NCBI RefSeq assembly: GCF_024643285.1
Contig: NZ_JAMSLW010000006.1
Location: 1 to 64,000 of the forward strand
DNA length: 64,000 nucleotides
From: Parapedobacter lycopersici
GTDB lineage: Bacteria; Bacteroidota; Bacteroidia; Sphingobacteriales; Sphingobacteriaceae
Direction: 5' to 3'
Shown here: in pieces, positions 1 through 8,983 of the stretch
Layout of the letters: every line of letters starts with the position of its first letter
How positions within the stretch are numbered: position 1 is the first letter of the stretch
Position numbers and translations under genes: made by a program
Notes under the pieces: model-generated
What the model was told of the DNA's origin: nothing
Seen by the model: only the letters and a program-made list of their open reading frames with translations
Databases searched by the model: none

Positions 1-319
1 CTCCTTCTATCCGGGCGTATTCAGCGGTAATATCCTTGAATTTTATAATTTCGGTTTTTATGGTTCTGACGATAGCTTTAGGCTCTCCATCCCAATTGGT
101 AATGATGGCCAGGTCGCCAATTTTTGGGAATTCTTCTTTATACTTTTCAAACCACCAGACTGAAGGCGAAGTTGCTTGCTTGATTTTCTTTACAACCAGG
201 TCAGCGCATTCGTCAGCATCCTTTTTGTTATCGCAGTAATGATAGGTTAGCGGCTTCACGTCCGCATATTCAGGATGGTTTTCCTGGAAAGTTTTCCAAT
301 AGTCGGCTATCAAATTCAT
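1..319 (-). CDS. ASCH-domain protein, 3' end cut by window edge
   Basis: Translating the minus strand from the ATG at 319 gives an open frame to the window edge, 106 residues. It begins MNLIADYWKTFQENHPEYAD and contains the ASCH-type core GDLAIITNWDGEPKAIVRT at about residues 68-86, followed by ITAEYARIEG. ASCH proteins are small beta-barrel proteins thought to bind RNA or modified nucleosides; some hydrolyse acetylated cytidines. No exact substrate can be given. The C-terminal part lies outside the window. A decayed copy of its first 30 codons is present at 9675-9763, where the start codon has become ACG. Confidence 0.8.
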   Translation of the reverse strand, partial: MNLIADYWKTFQENHPEYADVKPLTYHYCDNKKDADECADLVVKKIKQATSPSVWWFEKYKEEFPKIGDLAIITNWDGEPKAIVRTIKTEIIKFKDITAEYARIEG

Positions 320-415
320 CGTTGCACGTTTAGGGCCAATACAATAGACTGACGTAGATTATATGCTGGGAAGGGAATATGTTACTCAATAAATGAACCT
401 TAAACCGCTGTTTTA

Positions 416-1171
416 CTACTCCAATCGTTTCACCACATTATCCAGGTATTCCACAATCAGATTAACAACCACTTTATTATCCGGGAAACGCTCCTGTACA
501 TCATCGCGCAATTGCATAAATAGTGCCAGGGCCGGATCATCTTGCGCGATATCACCCACTACTGGAATGAACAGTTCATAATTGCCTTCCACCTTTTCCG
601 CAAATACGTACTTGGTCATTGCCTGGTCGAAAAAGCCTGTCGTGATCAGGCCGTTAGCAACCTGGTCAACTTCCGCTTCCGTCAAGTTCTTTTCGTAGTA
701 ACTAATTTCATGCTGCATTGTCCCGTAGGTCTTATGCAGTGTCTTGCCGTTCGTCTGCTGGTCAACCAACCAGACGATACTTATCACCGCCGCCATCGTT
801 ACCACCAGGCCAATCACCCCTACGCCAACTGCCCTTTTCCAGGTGTAAAAAAGCCCGCCCGCATCCTTGTGGGCTTCAATGCTTTTCCCCTGATAATGCT
901 GCGCCAATACATAACCTATGGAAGTGTAAAATATGGGAATCAGGGCGTTTGGAACATTTTCCAAGGCGGGGATCAGTATTATGCTGCCGAATATCAATGC
1001 AGTAGCCAAAACAGCAATGATCCAGGCCCATCTTGCCTGCTTCGGTTGGTTAAAGACCTTAAAGTTTTGGGCAATCGCGTAGCCTATAGTCAAAGGACCG
1101 CCAATAAAGGCAGCAATGCCAATGGCCTTGTCGTTATAGATGCGTTGCTCTGGTGGCTTCTCAGTGTTCAT
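416..1171 (-). CDS. Membrane protein of unknown function
   Basis: A 251-residue protein with an ATG start at 1171. Hydrophobic segments at about residues 16-34, 48-68, 76-92 and 113-136 suggest four membrane helices in the first half. The second half (about 140-251) is soluble and acidic and ends in a helix-like stretch VVVNLIVEYLDNVVKRLE. I recognise no catalytic motif. It is the last of three consecutive minus-strand membrane protein genes (1883-2419, 1226-1747, this one), probably co-transcribed. Its C-terminal domain could be a cytoplasmic or periplasmic partner-binding part; that is a guess. Confidence 0.7.
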   Translation of the reverse strand: MNTEKPPEQRIYNDKAIGIAAFIGGPLTIGYAIAQNFKVFNQPKQARWAWIIAVLATALIFGSIILIPALENVPNALIPIFYTSIGYVLAQHYQGKSIEAHKDAGGLFYTWKRAVGVGVIGLVVTMAAVISIVWLVDQQTNGKTLHKTYGTMQHEISYYEKNLTEAEVDQVANGLITTGFFDQAMTKYVFAEKVEGNYELFIPVVGDIAQDDPALALFMQLRDDVQERFPDNKVVVNLIVEYLDNVVKRLE

Positions 1172-1225
1172 TTTGTTTAGGGTTTCAGTATTTGCTTTTG
1201 GAGGATTGTAACTCTTTTAAGGATT

Positions 1226-1747
1226 TTAGTTATCCGGAGCGCTCAACTTCAAAGCTCTTTGGATCCGTGGCTGTGTAAACCAAATTCCAACCGGCAAAAG
1301 CCAGATAAGGAAAAAGTCAATAAGCCTTGATGAACCCGTTAGTCCAAGTTCGTTTTCGCGCTGATGCAATCCCTTGCGAATTAGATTGATGCAATAGAGC
1401 AATCCAATGAAATTCAATAATCCGATGATCTCCATCAGTACAGGCAAATGGTCTTTAAATAGCACATTCAACAGCGGGCCCACCAAAAAACCAACGATGA
1501 ATATCGCCCAATATAACCTCCGAAACCATTTCATCTTATTTGGCTCACAAATAAGATAAATTCCGGCATTCCACAGCCATCCGGCATAAACAATAATGAT
1601 AGGTAGCCAAGCAATCACGGTGCCGATCGATATGATGCCCGGTATTTCCAGTACCCTGCCAATCGTAACCACCACAATTGTTCCCAATATCGGAAACAAG
1701 AGCAAGAAGAAGAAGATGACCCAAGCCTTTGCCTTTAAAAATAACAT
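1226..1747 (-). CDS. Small membrane protein, paralogue of the next gene
   Basis: The frame is open from a GTG at 1810, but I choose the ATG at 1747. The product then starts MLFLKAKAWVIFFF, which aligns with the start of its neighbour (MKSLVKAKPWVVFLL). About 173 residues with four hydrophobic segments. The C-terminus carries LLPVGIWFTQPRIQR, matching ILPIGIWFLQPKVKR in the gene at 1883-2419, so the two are diverged tandem paralogues. Function unknown. The shared ending, a final membrane helix followed by a basic GIWFxQPxxxR tail, looks like a conserved interaction or anchoring motif. Confidence 0.7.
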   Translation of the reverse strand: MLFLKAKAWVIFFFLLLFPILGTIVVVTIGRVLEIPGIISIGTVIAWLPIIIVYAGWLWNAGIYLICEPNKMKWFRRLYWAIFIVGFLVGPLLNVLFKDHLPVLMEIIGLLNFIGLLYCINLIRKGLHQRENELGLTGSSRLIDFFLIWLLPVGIWFTQPRIQRALKLSAPDN

Positions 1748-1882
1748 CGTTATAAGATTAGTGTGTTCTTGTTTTTCTGTTAGTAAGTCACTTACCGATG
1801 CCTTCACCACTCTTGTCAGCCCAATGGCCTCAATAAGATAGCGATAAATAGTATGATATTGCTTGCTTTTATTCCCATTGGT

Positions 1883-2419
1883 TTATTGTTCCTTGTCCTT
1901 AAAACCATTTGTAGATTCCCCTTCCAGCTCCCGTTGCATAATGCGCTTTACCTTGGGCTGCAAAAACCATATTCCAATAGGAAGGATCAACAGCAGCAAC
2001 GCATCGCCGTAATATTCACCTATACGAGCCTCGCGCTTTCTTTGTGCACACCATAATACCTTAGCGGGGTACATCATAAAATAGAAGTATGCAAACAAAC
2101 CATAAAGTGCGGGGAGCAATTGCCAGCTGGTAAATGTGATTCTTTCATTAGTAAATAATATGATGACTATGGCGTACGAGACAAACCAAGTGAATCCATT
2201 AAAAAGATAAAAGTTTTCGTTGATCGTGACCTTGCGCGGCACATAATCTTGAATTGCCTGTTGAAGCGAGAGCGGATAAGCAGCCCACATAGCCAGGCCC
2301 AATATCCGGATCATTGCAGTCATAGTCGGATAATCGACGATGATGAAATTTGAAAACCATCCACTAACAGTCGTCAATAAGAAAACCACCCACGGTTTGG
2401 CCTTTACTAAGCTTTTCAT
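1883..2419 (-). CDS. Small membrane protein, paralogue of the previous gene
   Basis: 178 residues, ATG at 2419. Predicted helices lie at about residues 9-27, 33-52, 73-90, 100-118 and 138-155. The C-terminus ILPIGIWFLQPKVKRIMQ matches the neighbouring protein at 1226-1747, and both begin with a KAKxWVxF signature. After that motif comes a charged tail ending GFKDKEQ. I do not recognise a named family. A sequence just upstream (from about 2472) is duplicated, in degraded form, at 9812. Confidence 0.7.
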   Translation of the reverse strand: MKSLVKAKPWVVFLLTTVSGWFSNFIIVDYPTMTAMIRILGLAMWAAYPLSLQQAIQDYVPRKVTINENFYLFNGFTWFVSYAIVIILFTNERITFTSWQLLPALYGLFAYFYFMMYPAKVLWCAQRKREARIGEYYGDALLLLILPIGIWFLQPKVKRIMQRELEGESTNGFKDKEQ

Positions 2420-2471
2420 GATAAATCAATAGTTGTCGCTTATCGATTCAATATAAACCAAAACTCCGCTC

Positions 2472-2566
2472 GCTTCAGGCCTAGGTCACATCGGTTTAGT
2501 TAAAAGTAAAGACTAATCCGATAAATTCCAAAATTTAAAGCCTTATCCCACAATTGACTTCCAATA
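2472..2566. repeat. Direct repeat, right part of copy 1
   Basis: This stretch covers the 3' end of the phosphatase-like gene and its downstream spacer. It is repeated at 9812-9905 with about one change in ten. In copy 2 it is joined directly to the sequence corresponding to 231-367, so the 2.1 kb carrying three membrane protein genes is absent there. Confidence 0.8.
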
Positions 2567-2860
2567 TTGTTCAAGTATTTCCACCAGTTCAGGTTCCATA
2601 TAGCCATATTCATCCGGAATGTCGAGTACAAGCATTTTTCTTCTCTGCAGACTGTTGCCGAATTTTTCCTGTAAGATCACCTTATGCCGCTTCTCCATTA
2701 CCAAAATCAAGTCGGCCCACTGTATTATTTTCTCTGAAATCTTTATTCGTGCCGATGACGCCGTTCCAGCAGATCGGACCTGATGCTGCTGGTATTTAAA
2801 CAAGTCTTCGGCGGTCCGGCTACGCCACTGGTTACGGCTGCAAACAAAGAGGATATTCAT
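2543..2860 (-). CDS. Low-molecular-weight protein tyrosine phosphatase-like protein (short form)
   Basis: 105 residues from the ATG at 2860. The N-terminus holds the phosphate-binding loop C7-S-R-N-Q-W-R13-S14, a C-x5-R-S signature right after the first strand (MNILFV), as in low-molecular-weight phosphatases and arsenate reductases. A D-containing segment LDIPDEYGY near residues 79-87 sits where the general acid aspartate is found. Classical members are about 150 residues; this compact 105-residue form is common in bacteria and little characterised. The expected role is hydrolysis of a phosphotyrosine-like substrate in the cytoplasm. The last codons are duplicated as a scar near 9890-9905. 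Confidence 0.75.
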   Translation of the reverse strand: MNILFVCSRNQWRSRTAEDLFKYQQHQVRSAGTASSARIKISEKIIQWADLILVMEKRHKVILQEKFGNSLQRRKMLVLDIPDEYGYMEPELVEILEQYWKSIVG

Positions 2861-2902
2861 GGTTACATCTGCTAGTAACAGCTTTTGACTTATTCAACGT
2901 TG

Positions 2903-2910
2903 CAAAGTTA
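2903..2910 (-). promoter_or_regulatory. Possible promoter -7 element
   Basis: The minus strand reads TAACTTTG, a full match to the Bacteroidetes -7 consensus TAnnTTTG, 42 bases upstream of the ATG at 2860. I see no convincing -33 TTTG at the right spacing. Confidence 0.35.
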
Positions 2911-2949
2911 AGTGTATAACAGTAATCGCGTCGCCACGTGAACAACACA

Positions 2950-3972
2950 CTAAATTTGAATAATCTCCTGTCTTATGCTGCCCCAATTATTTTCGACGGT
3001 TAGAACCACCGAAGTTGTACCCGGTATAACTACCAGTTTTTTTATATTCCCATTCTTCAATTTGCGGTATCTAATTCTTGATGCGCTTACTTGGTTATTA
3101 AACTTGACCATCCCATAATCGTCGGTATCCTTAAAATAGTTGGGCTTAATCTCGAAAATGCCTAGCCCCTTTTCTTTGCTGGCGACAACTATTTTATCTT
3201 CTACAATTACAAAGTCAGAGAATGTATGATAACCTTTATCATCCATTCCGCTGGTAATAGCAAAACTTCTTTTTAAGTCAATTCCATCATAAATAGAAAT
3301 GTGCCCGGACGCTCCGGTGTCACCACTGTATGTTCCAGACCGAAGGCCAAAATATTTATTAGTTATCCGTCCTTGGTAGATGCTTTCGTAAGGTCCATTT
3401 GATTTTAGCATCGTGGAATGCGACAGTGTTAAACTACCCGTTGAACTAAACTTATAACATAGGATGTATTTTGGCATAACAAGGTTATCGATCGCGATAA
3501 GCAGGTTTTCATTGACGACAATGTCGTCTATTGCCTTACCTGGGAGACTTACTTCTTCTGGTATTTCCAAAGCATACCATTCATCCTTTGCAATATGATA
3601 TTGAACAAGCATTTCACTTATCATTTCCCCGCCAATGAAAACACTCCCCTGGATTAAAAATACCGTTTTAGTCTTCAGCGCATACGGTACGGTTAACCTA
3701 ATTTCATTTAACGTATTAATATCAAAAATCAACAGGTCATTTTTGGCTGTATCCAATAACGCTACCGCCGACGCTCCATCAGTCGCGTAAATCATATCCT
3801 TGTTAATTGTATGCGTGGTATGTTCAACTAACTGATCATTTTTATATGTGTTAACCGAAATTGTCCGTTGATTCTTTAATAATAAAAAGTAATCTCCCTT
3901 CGCTGGCCCATGCTGCCCATAGGCGACGAGTATAAAAGAAACTAACGCTATTGCTAAAGCGAATTTTTTCAT
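2950..3972 (-). CDS. Exported protein of unknown function, propeller-like
   Basis: 340 residues, ATG at 3972, with a clear signal peptide (MKKFALAIALVSFILVAYGQ). The mature part has regularly spaced beta segments such as ALLDTAKNDLLIFDINTLNE and HISIYDGIDLKRSFAITSG, which resemble blades of a beta-propeller, but no named repeat is certain. It is the last of three closely spaced minus-strand genes (4441-4938, 3997-4404, this one; gaps of 36 and 24 bases), probably one operon. No catalytic motif is visible. A periplasmic binding or surface role is possible. Confidence 0.65.
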   Translation of the reverse strand: MKKFALAIALVSFILVAYGQHGPAKGDYFLLLKNQRTISVNTYKNDQLVEHTTHTINKDMIYATDGASAVALLDTAKNDLLIFDINTLNEIRLTVPYALKTKTVFLIQGSVFIGGEMISEMLVQYHIAKDEWYALEIPEEVSLPGKAIDDIVVNENLLIAIDNLVMPKYILCYKFSSTGSLTLSHSTMLKSNGPYESIYQGRITNKYFGLRSGTYSGDTGASGHISIYDGIDLKRSFAITSGMDDKGYHTFSDFVIVEDKIVVASKEKGLGIFEIKPNYFKDTDDYGMVKFNNQVSASRIRYRKLKNGNIKKLVVIPGTTSVVLTVENNWGSIRQEIIQI

Positions 3973-3996
3973 AGTATATAGCGAGGTTCTAGTGTG

Positions 3997-4404
3997 TTAT
4001 TCCACTTTATCGTCGGACAATTCACTCTCTATTTCAATAATCTTAACACTTTTATTGATTGCCATAATAATAAAAACCCCAATAAGCAGCGTCACGCCTG
4101 TTTTTAAGTAGTGCATTTTATCGATATTAACGAAGCCCTCAACAAAATCCTGCAGTAATCTTCCGATAAATTGTAGCCCTGACGCAATACAGAAAAATAT
4201 AATTGCCCAAACCTTTATAGCGATTTTAGCATACTGATGGTTATCAAAAATCAACCACAATAGCGCGCCTTGAATAGTTATTGGCAATAGCCCAATCAAT
4301 TGTCCTGTGATTACAGTCGCATAGAAGTTCCAAAGCATCAGCCCGCTGATCAACACGATAACTATCCAATATATTGTCTTATTGGTGAAATGTGATTTTT
4401 TCAT
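3997..4404 (-). CDS. Small integral membrane protein
   Basis: 135 residues, ATG at 4404. There are four hydrophobic stretches, at about residues 11-27, 33-50, 60-78 and 100-118, and an acidic C-terminus (IEIESELSDDKVE). It lies between two genes for exported proteins in the same direction. I do not recognise it. Confidence 0.65.
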   Translation of the reverse strand: MKKSHFTNKTIYWIVIVLISGLMLWNFYATVITGQLIGLLPITIQGALLWLIFDNHQYAKIAIKVWAIIFFCIASGLQFIGRLLQDFVEGFVNIDKMHYLKTGVTLLIGVFIIMAINKSVKIIEIESELSDDKVE

Positions 4405-4440
4405 CTTATCAAACTTATTCGATATTTTCCTTGTAATATC

Positions 4441-4938
4441 TTACTTAGGCTCCAACCCGAAATTTTCTAATATCCCACGATATAATGTCCAGTCAGGATC
4501 AGTATCCTTTTCAATTGCAAGTGAAAGTTTGAGATTCTCTTGTATATCACTGAATCGCTTTTCAAACTCTTCAGCAGATTGCGTGTATAAAATCCATGTT
4601 CGTTGTCCATTATGGGTATATACCAGTGTCAATACCGACTGTAAATCCGCTTCAAGAACTTCGACGAATTTGTCTTCAAACTCACCCATTTTCACATTTT
4701 CGTCTGGTGTCGGCAATGCAGAGTCATTAGTAGGTTTATAGTTCCAAATTACCTCCACTAAACTGGAGAAGCGCTCTGACATCATCAGGTTTTTCAAGTG
4801 TTGCCTACCCCGGATGATTATTGGTCTACCGTTATTTTCTCCTTCTCCAGTAAACCATGTGTCGTTTATCATCAGTTGTTGGCTACGGGCAGCCCCGAAG
4901 ATTGAAATAATAAGCATAGCTAAAGTCAGTTTTTTCAT
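4441..4938 (-). CDS. Small exported protein of unknown function
   Basis: 165 residues, ATG at 4938, with the signal peptide MKKLTLAMLIISIFGAARSQ. The mature protein of about 145 residues has no cysteines and no motif I recognise; it is mixed alpha and beta and acidic. It is the first gene of the apparent three-gene operon running down to 2950. Confidence 0.65.
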   Translation of the reverse strand: MKKLTLAMLIISIFGAARSQQLMINDTWFTGEGENNGRPIIIRGRQHLKNLMMSERFSSLVEVIWNYKPTNDSALPTPDENVKMGEFEDKFVEVLEADLQSVLTLVYTHNGQRTWILYTQSAEEFEKRFSDIQENLKLSLAIEKDTDPDWTLYRGILENFGLEPK

Positions 4939-5126
4939 TGGTTAAATCTTTGTGGCATTATTTCACCTATACGTATTATAATTGGAATGGTGAAGACTAC
5001 CATCCAGATCATGTATTGAGCGATAACCAGTCAAAATAATAGTTTAAGTAAAAAGTACTTTGGTTTAGGTGTTTCACGTATAATAGCCACTTTAACTGAT
5101 CTAATAATCACCTTTTAAAATCTCAT

Positions 5127-8100
5127 TTAATACCCAGGGTTTTGCATCATATTAGGATTTAATACAAGTTCCTGTTGAGGTATGGGTAAGAGAAGTTTAT
5201 ATTCTTCAATGTGTAGTTCGCTTGTTGCAAGTTCATTTCTTTTCAGTGCCAAGAAATAAGAACCTTCTCCACCAAGGTTTTCTCGCCATTCATCAATCAG
5301 AATCGTAATGAAGTCTTCGTTTATTTTGTCTATTGCCTCCTTATTATTTCTTCTTTTAAGCTTATTAATGAAATTCGTAGCATCATCATAATTTCCTAAA
5401 TGAAAACTTGCCTCAGCGGCCATTAAAAGGATTTCTGTATTCCTTATAATATGAATGTACTTTCCCTTACCGCATAATTCCACATACTCACTGTTTTGTA
5501 TGTCTTTGTGTTCTCGAAGATTGTGACCCATTATGGCTTCCTTTTCAGTATCGAAAATTTCATCGGTTACTGCTAGAGAAAAATTGGGAGCATTAATGAT
5601 TGATTTTGTGTACTCGCTCACCGCATAATAGTCTTTCGTTTCCAAATAGTATTTCGCTATAATCGAAGCCGCTTGAATATAATGAGATGTGTTTTCTTTA
5701 GTTTTATGTAACAAATCCTTAAGTTGAGAGATATTTGTATCTCTAACCTGTACCGCAGAGACCCTTGGCGGAGCAAAGCTTACATCATGTCCGCTCAGTT
5801 CTGATAACAATGGTACATCTCCCCATAACCCGATCATCACGTAATAAATATATGAAGTAATCAAGTCAAGATTGTTTTGCTCGTCTGATTCAGACCTATT
5901 TTTTAAAGTTTCTATATGTCGAAGAATTTTATACGATGATTGCCATAAGGAGTATATATGGTTAAGATTAGGCGAAATGTCATTTTGTTGAATGGATAGC
6001 AAATCGCGCTCAATATTTGTATTATTCACTATACTATGGCTATAAAGTGCTTCAAACAGAAAGTAATCTTGGATGTATTTTAGAAACTCTTTAGTCAGAT
6101 TTTCCTTGGCCTCAAATTGATTAAATCCGGGGGAAACTGAATAGGCTTGGATTTCTGGCTTTGCCGCGAGCTCCTGTAGTTTTTCTGTGAAGATTTTTTT
6201 GAATGATTCGTCGGGATTTTCTGAAATATAGACAATTTCAGCACTGTCTTTCAGTGCTGAAAAATCTTTATCTAAAAGCCTACGGACAGTCCCCTGTAAC
6301 TTGGAATAGGTGCTTTCGGCGGCGACGAAATAGAATAATACATATCTCGTATTATGAGGAGTGATTTTTTTGAAATTTTCGAAATTTCGAAATGCATTTA
6401 TGACGTCTGAGGTGTTTGCTGAAGCTTTTTTTCGGTATTTTACATCGACTGCAATTGTTTTATTGTTGCTTTCTGCAACAAAATCGAAATTACCGCGGTT
6501 ATCCCTTTGTATAATATAGTCTGGCAGTGTGTCTTTGCCAATATAAAACACATAGTCTTCCAAAATTTCAGCCTTCAGCCGTCTAAGATTAAAAATGGAT
6601 TCGTCCACAAGCTTAATAGCCTCATTACCGACTCTTTCCCCATGCACAATTTGATTTCTTGCTTTTATTATTTCTTTCGCCGAATCGATAGGTTTTTGTC
6701 CTATTACACCTTTTGATTTAAGAGTGCTAAGAAGTGTATCTAATGCCATAACCGGTTGTTTTTGATTTATCCCGATTTCCCCACTTATATGTCTAGTCAA
6801 CTGCTCAAATTCGGCAAATTCTGTAATGAAATCTCCACTGCTAATCCCTTGTTGAGATGCCTGACTCCACAGACCGGTTTCGTCATTAGAAAACCTGTAT
6901 TCGATAGGGCTCTCATTAAACCGGGTCCAATAATAATGACTTTCTTCTTCCTCATCGTCGCTATGGCTGATGCCTAATAATTCTTTTTGCAATAGCTCGT
7001 CAGTCAATAACTCCCCAAGATTATCTAGTTGCAGATAGTAGCGTGCCGGAGCTTTTCCCTTATAGGAATTGATATCCTTAACTTCACTTAAAAGAAAATG
7101 AGCCGATCTATATTCTATCATCCTACGTGCCCAAATGTGTATTTGTGCTGTAAAAAAATCAAGTTGAGTCGGCGTTATAGAAATTTTAGAAAGGGTTTGG
7201 TCGGTAACTTTGCTTAAGCTACTCAATAATTTTGCGTTTCTACTGTGTTCGCTGCTTTTGATTTCATCCAGTACTAAATACGCCTCGTTATTTTGCCATT
7301 GTAGATTCGATCTGATCAAGTTAACCAATATGCGAGGAATTCTCCTTGAATGTAATATCATCGAATCTAAAAAATCTAATACAAGTTCATTTTTCTTATC
7401 TTTTTCTTCGATTAACAGGTTTAAGCAATAACTCTTTAGCGTTGCCTGACTGAGAAACGGAATATGGATGGTTTTAGAAAAAATGCTCGAAATCACTTCA
7501 TTTTCTTTCATTGCTGCTTCTTCATAATGATAGCTAAGCTGCTGTCCGGCAATAACAAAGAAATTTGCTCTACCAGAAAGTAGTAGTGGCTTAAGATCAT
7601 CTATGATTCGCATAACGTCTGTAATATTGTCGTGCTTATCCAATTCATCAAAAGCAATGAGAACTTTTGTTTTGTTCTCGTTTATTTTTTTCAGAATCTC
7701 TAAAAGATAGTGTTCAGCAATCTCGTCATCATATAAGCTTTTTCTAGATGATTCATTGGTATTTGTCTCCGTTGCTGTTTTTTTGATTGCTAATTTCCAT
7801 GTTGTAAGTGTACTCCAAATCAATCCGGTAATAGCTAGAATGGTATTGGTTAGTCTTGAAGGAATAAGATCGAGCCCAAGGTTGATGACAGTTATTAATG
7901 CGAATGCAATCGGCAGAAATAGCTTCTTCAGATTTAATGCTGCGGTATGTTCAAGCTTATTTTCTTCTTGTTCTCTAATTAACTGGTTATTGACAACATC
8001 GTTAAATGTGCGGTCGTATAACAAAGCAAACTCATCTATGAGCTCTTGATCAACATTTTGCTTTTTTGTATAAGCATCAAAAGAAAGGTATAGTTGTCTA

Positions 8101-8375
8101 ATTAGGCGTTTTACGAGGTGAGGATAGCCCTCATATTTGGCAACATTTATGGATGCAAATATGTGATCTGCTTTAAGGTGTTCAGCCACTCTGACAACGA
8201 AAGACGTCTTGCCAACACCTCGATAACCCGAAACCAAAAAAACAGATGGATGGGCATTTTTGAGCTCCTGTATAATTTGCTCTAAGAATTCGTCATCCTC
8301 AAAAACGAATGCTGATTTTTTTGACTCGGAATAAGGTGAGTCAATCAGGTTTTCCGTGTTTATTTTTATATCCAA
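5127..8375 (-). CDS. KAP-like NTPase / HEPN-like / PD-(D/E)XK / SusD-like fusion protein
   Basis: 1082 residues starting at a TTG (8375); an in-frame stop lies six codons upstream and no ATG is available before residue 255. Walker A is GYRGVGKTS (50-58) and Walker B is VLIAFDELDKHD (238-249). Two membrane helices (about 151-171 and 176-196) sit between them, the layout known for KAP-family NTPases such as the phage-exclusion protein PifA. RNQIVHG (573-579) is an HEPN-like R-x4-H motif. D631...D644-V-K646 fits a PD-(D/E)XK nuclease core. Residues from about 770 match SusD: YIYYVMIGLWGDVPLLSEL (843-861), LLMAAEASFHLGNYDDA (983-999), LALKRNELA (1042-1050) and the ending LLLPIPQQELVLNPNMMQNPGY region. 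There is no signal peptide, so the SusD-like part is not a surface lipoprotein. I infer a membrane-attached defence protein with a SusD-like sensor. Confidence 0.8.
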   Translation of the reverse strand: MDIKINTENLIDSPYSESKKSAFVFEDDEFLEQIIQELKNAHPSVFLVSGYRGVGKTSFVVRVAEHLKADHIFASINVAKYEGYPHLVKRLIRQLYLSFDAYTKKQNVDQELIDEFALLYDRTFNDVVNNQLIREQEENKLEHTAALNLKKLFLPIAFALITVINLGLDLIPSRLTNTILAITGLIWSTLTTWKLAIKKTATETNTNESSRKSLYDDEIAEHYLLEILKKINENKTKVLIAFDELDKHDNITDVMRIIDDLKPLLLSGRANFFVIAGQQLSYHYEEAAMKENEVISSIFSKTIHIPFLSQATLKSYCLNLLIEEKDKKNELVLDFLDSMILHSRRIPRILVNLIRSNLQWQNNEAYLVLDEIKSSEHSRNAKLLSSLSKVTDQTLSKISITPTQLDFFTAQIHIWARRMIEYRSAHFLLSEVKDINSYKGKAPARYYLQLDNLGELLTDELLQKELLGISHSDDEEEESHYYWTRFNESPIEYRFSNDETGLWSQASQQGISSGDFITEFAEFEQLTRHISGEIGINQKQPVMALDTLLSTLKSKGVIGQKPIDSAKEIIKARNQIVHGERVGNEAIKLVDESIFNLRRLKAEILEDYVFYIGKDTLPDYIIQRDNRGNFDFVAESNNKTIAVDVKYRKKASANTSDVINAFRNFENFKKITPHNTRYVLFYFVAAESTYSKLQGTVRRLLDKDFSALKDSAEIVYISENPDESFKKIFTEKLQELAAKPEIQAYSVSPGFNQFEAKENLTKEFLKYIQDYFLFEALYSHSIVNNTNIERDLLSIQQNDISPNLNHIYSLWQSSYKILRHIETLKNRSESDEQNNLDLITSYIYYVMIGLWGDVPLLSELSGHDVSFAPPRVSAVQVRDTNISQLKDLLHKTKENTSHYIQAASIIAKYYLETKDYYAVSEYTKSIINAPNFSLAVTDEIFDTEKEAIMGHNLREHKDIQNSEYVELCGKGKYIHIIRNTEILLMAAEASFHLGNYDDATNFINKLKRRNNKEAIDKINEDFITILIDEWRENLGGEGSYFLALKRNELATSELHIEEYKLLLPIPQQELVLNPNMMQNPGY

Positions 8376-8623
8376 TATTATGTTTATAAGTTACGAGAAT
8401 AATTCGAACATTTTTATCGTAGCGTTCTTTTCTTCGTCTTTTTTCGTTTACTTTTCAGTAACTTTTGTCGCGTTACTCTAACGCTACAAAAGCCTAACAC
8501 CCATTACATTGATGATTTAGTCCTAGCCAAGTAATTGATAATGTCCGAAGGGCCCCGGATAGTCGGCAGTGGCAAAGGCATATTGCGCACTCCAGCAGTG
8601 CGTCAAACTGTAATATCAATAGC
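8376..8623. other. Intergenic region upstream of the KAP-SusD gene
   Basis: About 250 bases, AT-rich. There is a loose inverted pair GTAGCGTT / AACGCTAC (near 8421 and 8481) between the TTG start and the small gene upstream. No promoter consensus is clear. Confidence 0.3.
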
Positions 8624-8752
8624 TTATTTTTTTGGCTTAGGTGGTGGAGGGTTTCTTGATGTGGGAAGTTGTACGGATTTCGGTGACCGGTCCCCGCCTT
8701 TGTCAGTTTTTGTAGTAGGATTTGGTCGTTTGGTGTTATTTTGCTTTGCCAT
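8624..8752 (-). CDS. 42-residue Lys/Pro-rich small protein
   Basis: A short minus-strand frame from the ATG at 8752 to a TAA at 8624-8626. It encodes 42 residues starting MAKQNNTKRPNPTTKTDKGG and ending RNPPPPKPKK. The composition (Lys, Pro, Thr, Asn, no hydrophobic core) indicates a disordered, basic peptide. It follows the SLATT-like gene at 8984-9490 on the same strand after a 231-base gap. Similar tiny basic proteins near two-helix membrane proteins exist in Bacteroidetes, in my memory, so I treat it as real but unproven. It could instead be a chance frame. Confidence 0.45.
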   Translation of the reverse strand: MAKQNNTKRPNPTTKTDKGGDRSPKSVQLPTSRNPPPPKPKK

Positions 8753-8983
8753 AACTGTTTATTTTGTGTGTTAATATTTAAAGATGCGCTTGAGGACTGG
8801 GATTTATCGCTTTCTTGGTGGTTTAGGGTTCGTGCTGATTGGTATCTGACCGTTTTTGACAGTGTACCTTAGTTTTTCGGCTAATACATATCTATATCGA
8901 TGTATATCTTTTAAATGTAGCTTAACAGCTTTATGCTTTCCGTTTATGTTAGTTACTATCCAAACGTTTTATTTCTTTTAAAA

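Noticed and set aside
8535-8774. 79-residue plus-strand frame
   Set aside because: It is antisense to the more plausible 42-residue minus-strand frame and has an atypical composition (Gly/Phe/Val-rich end without family signs).
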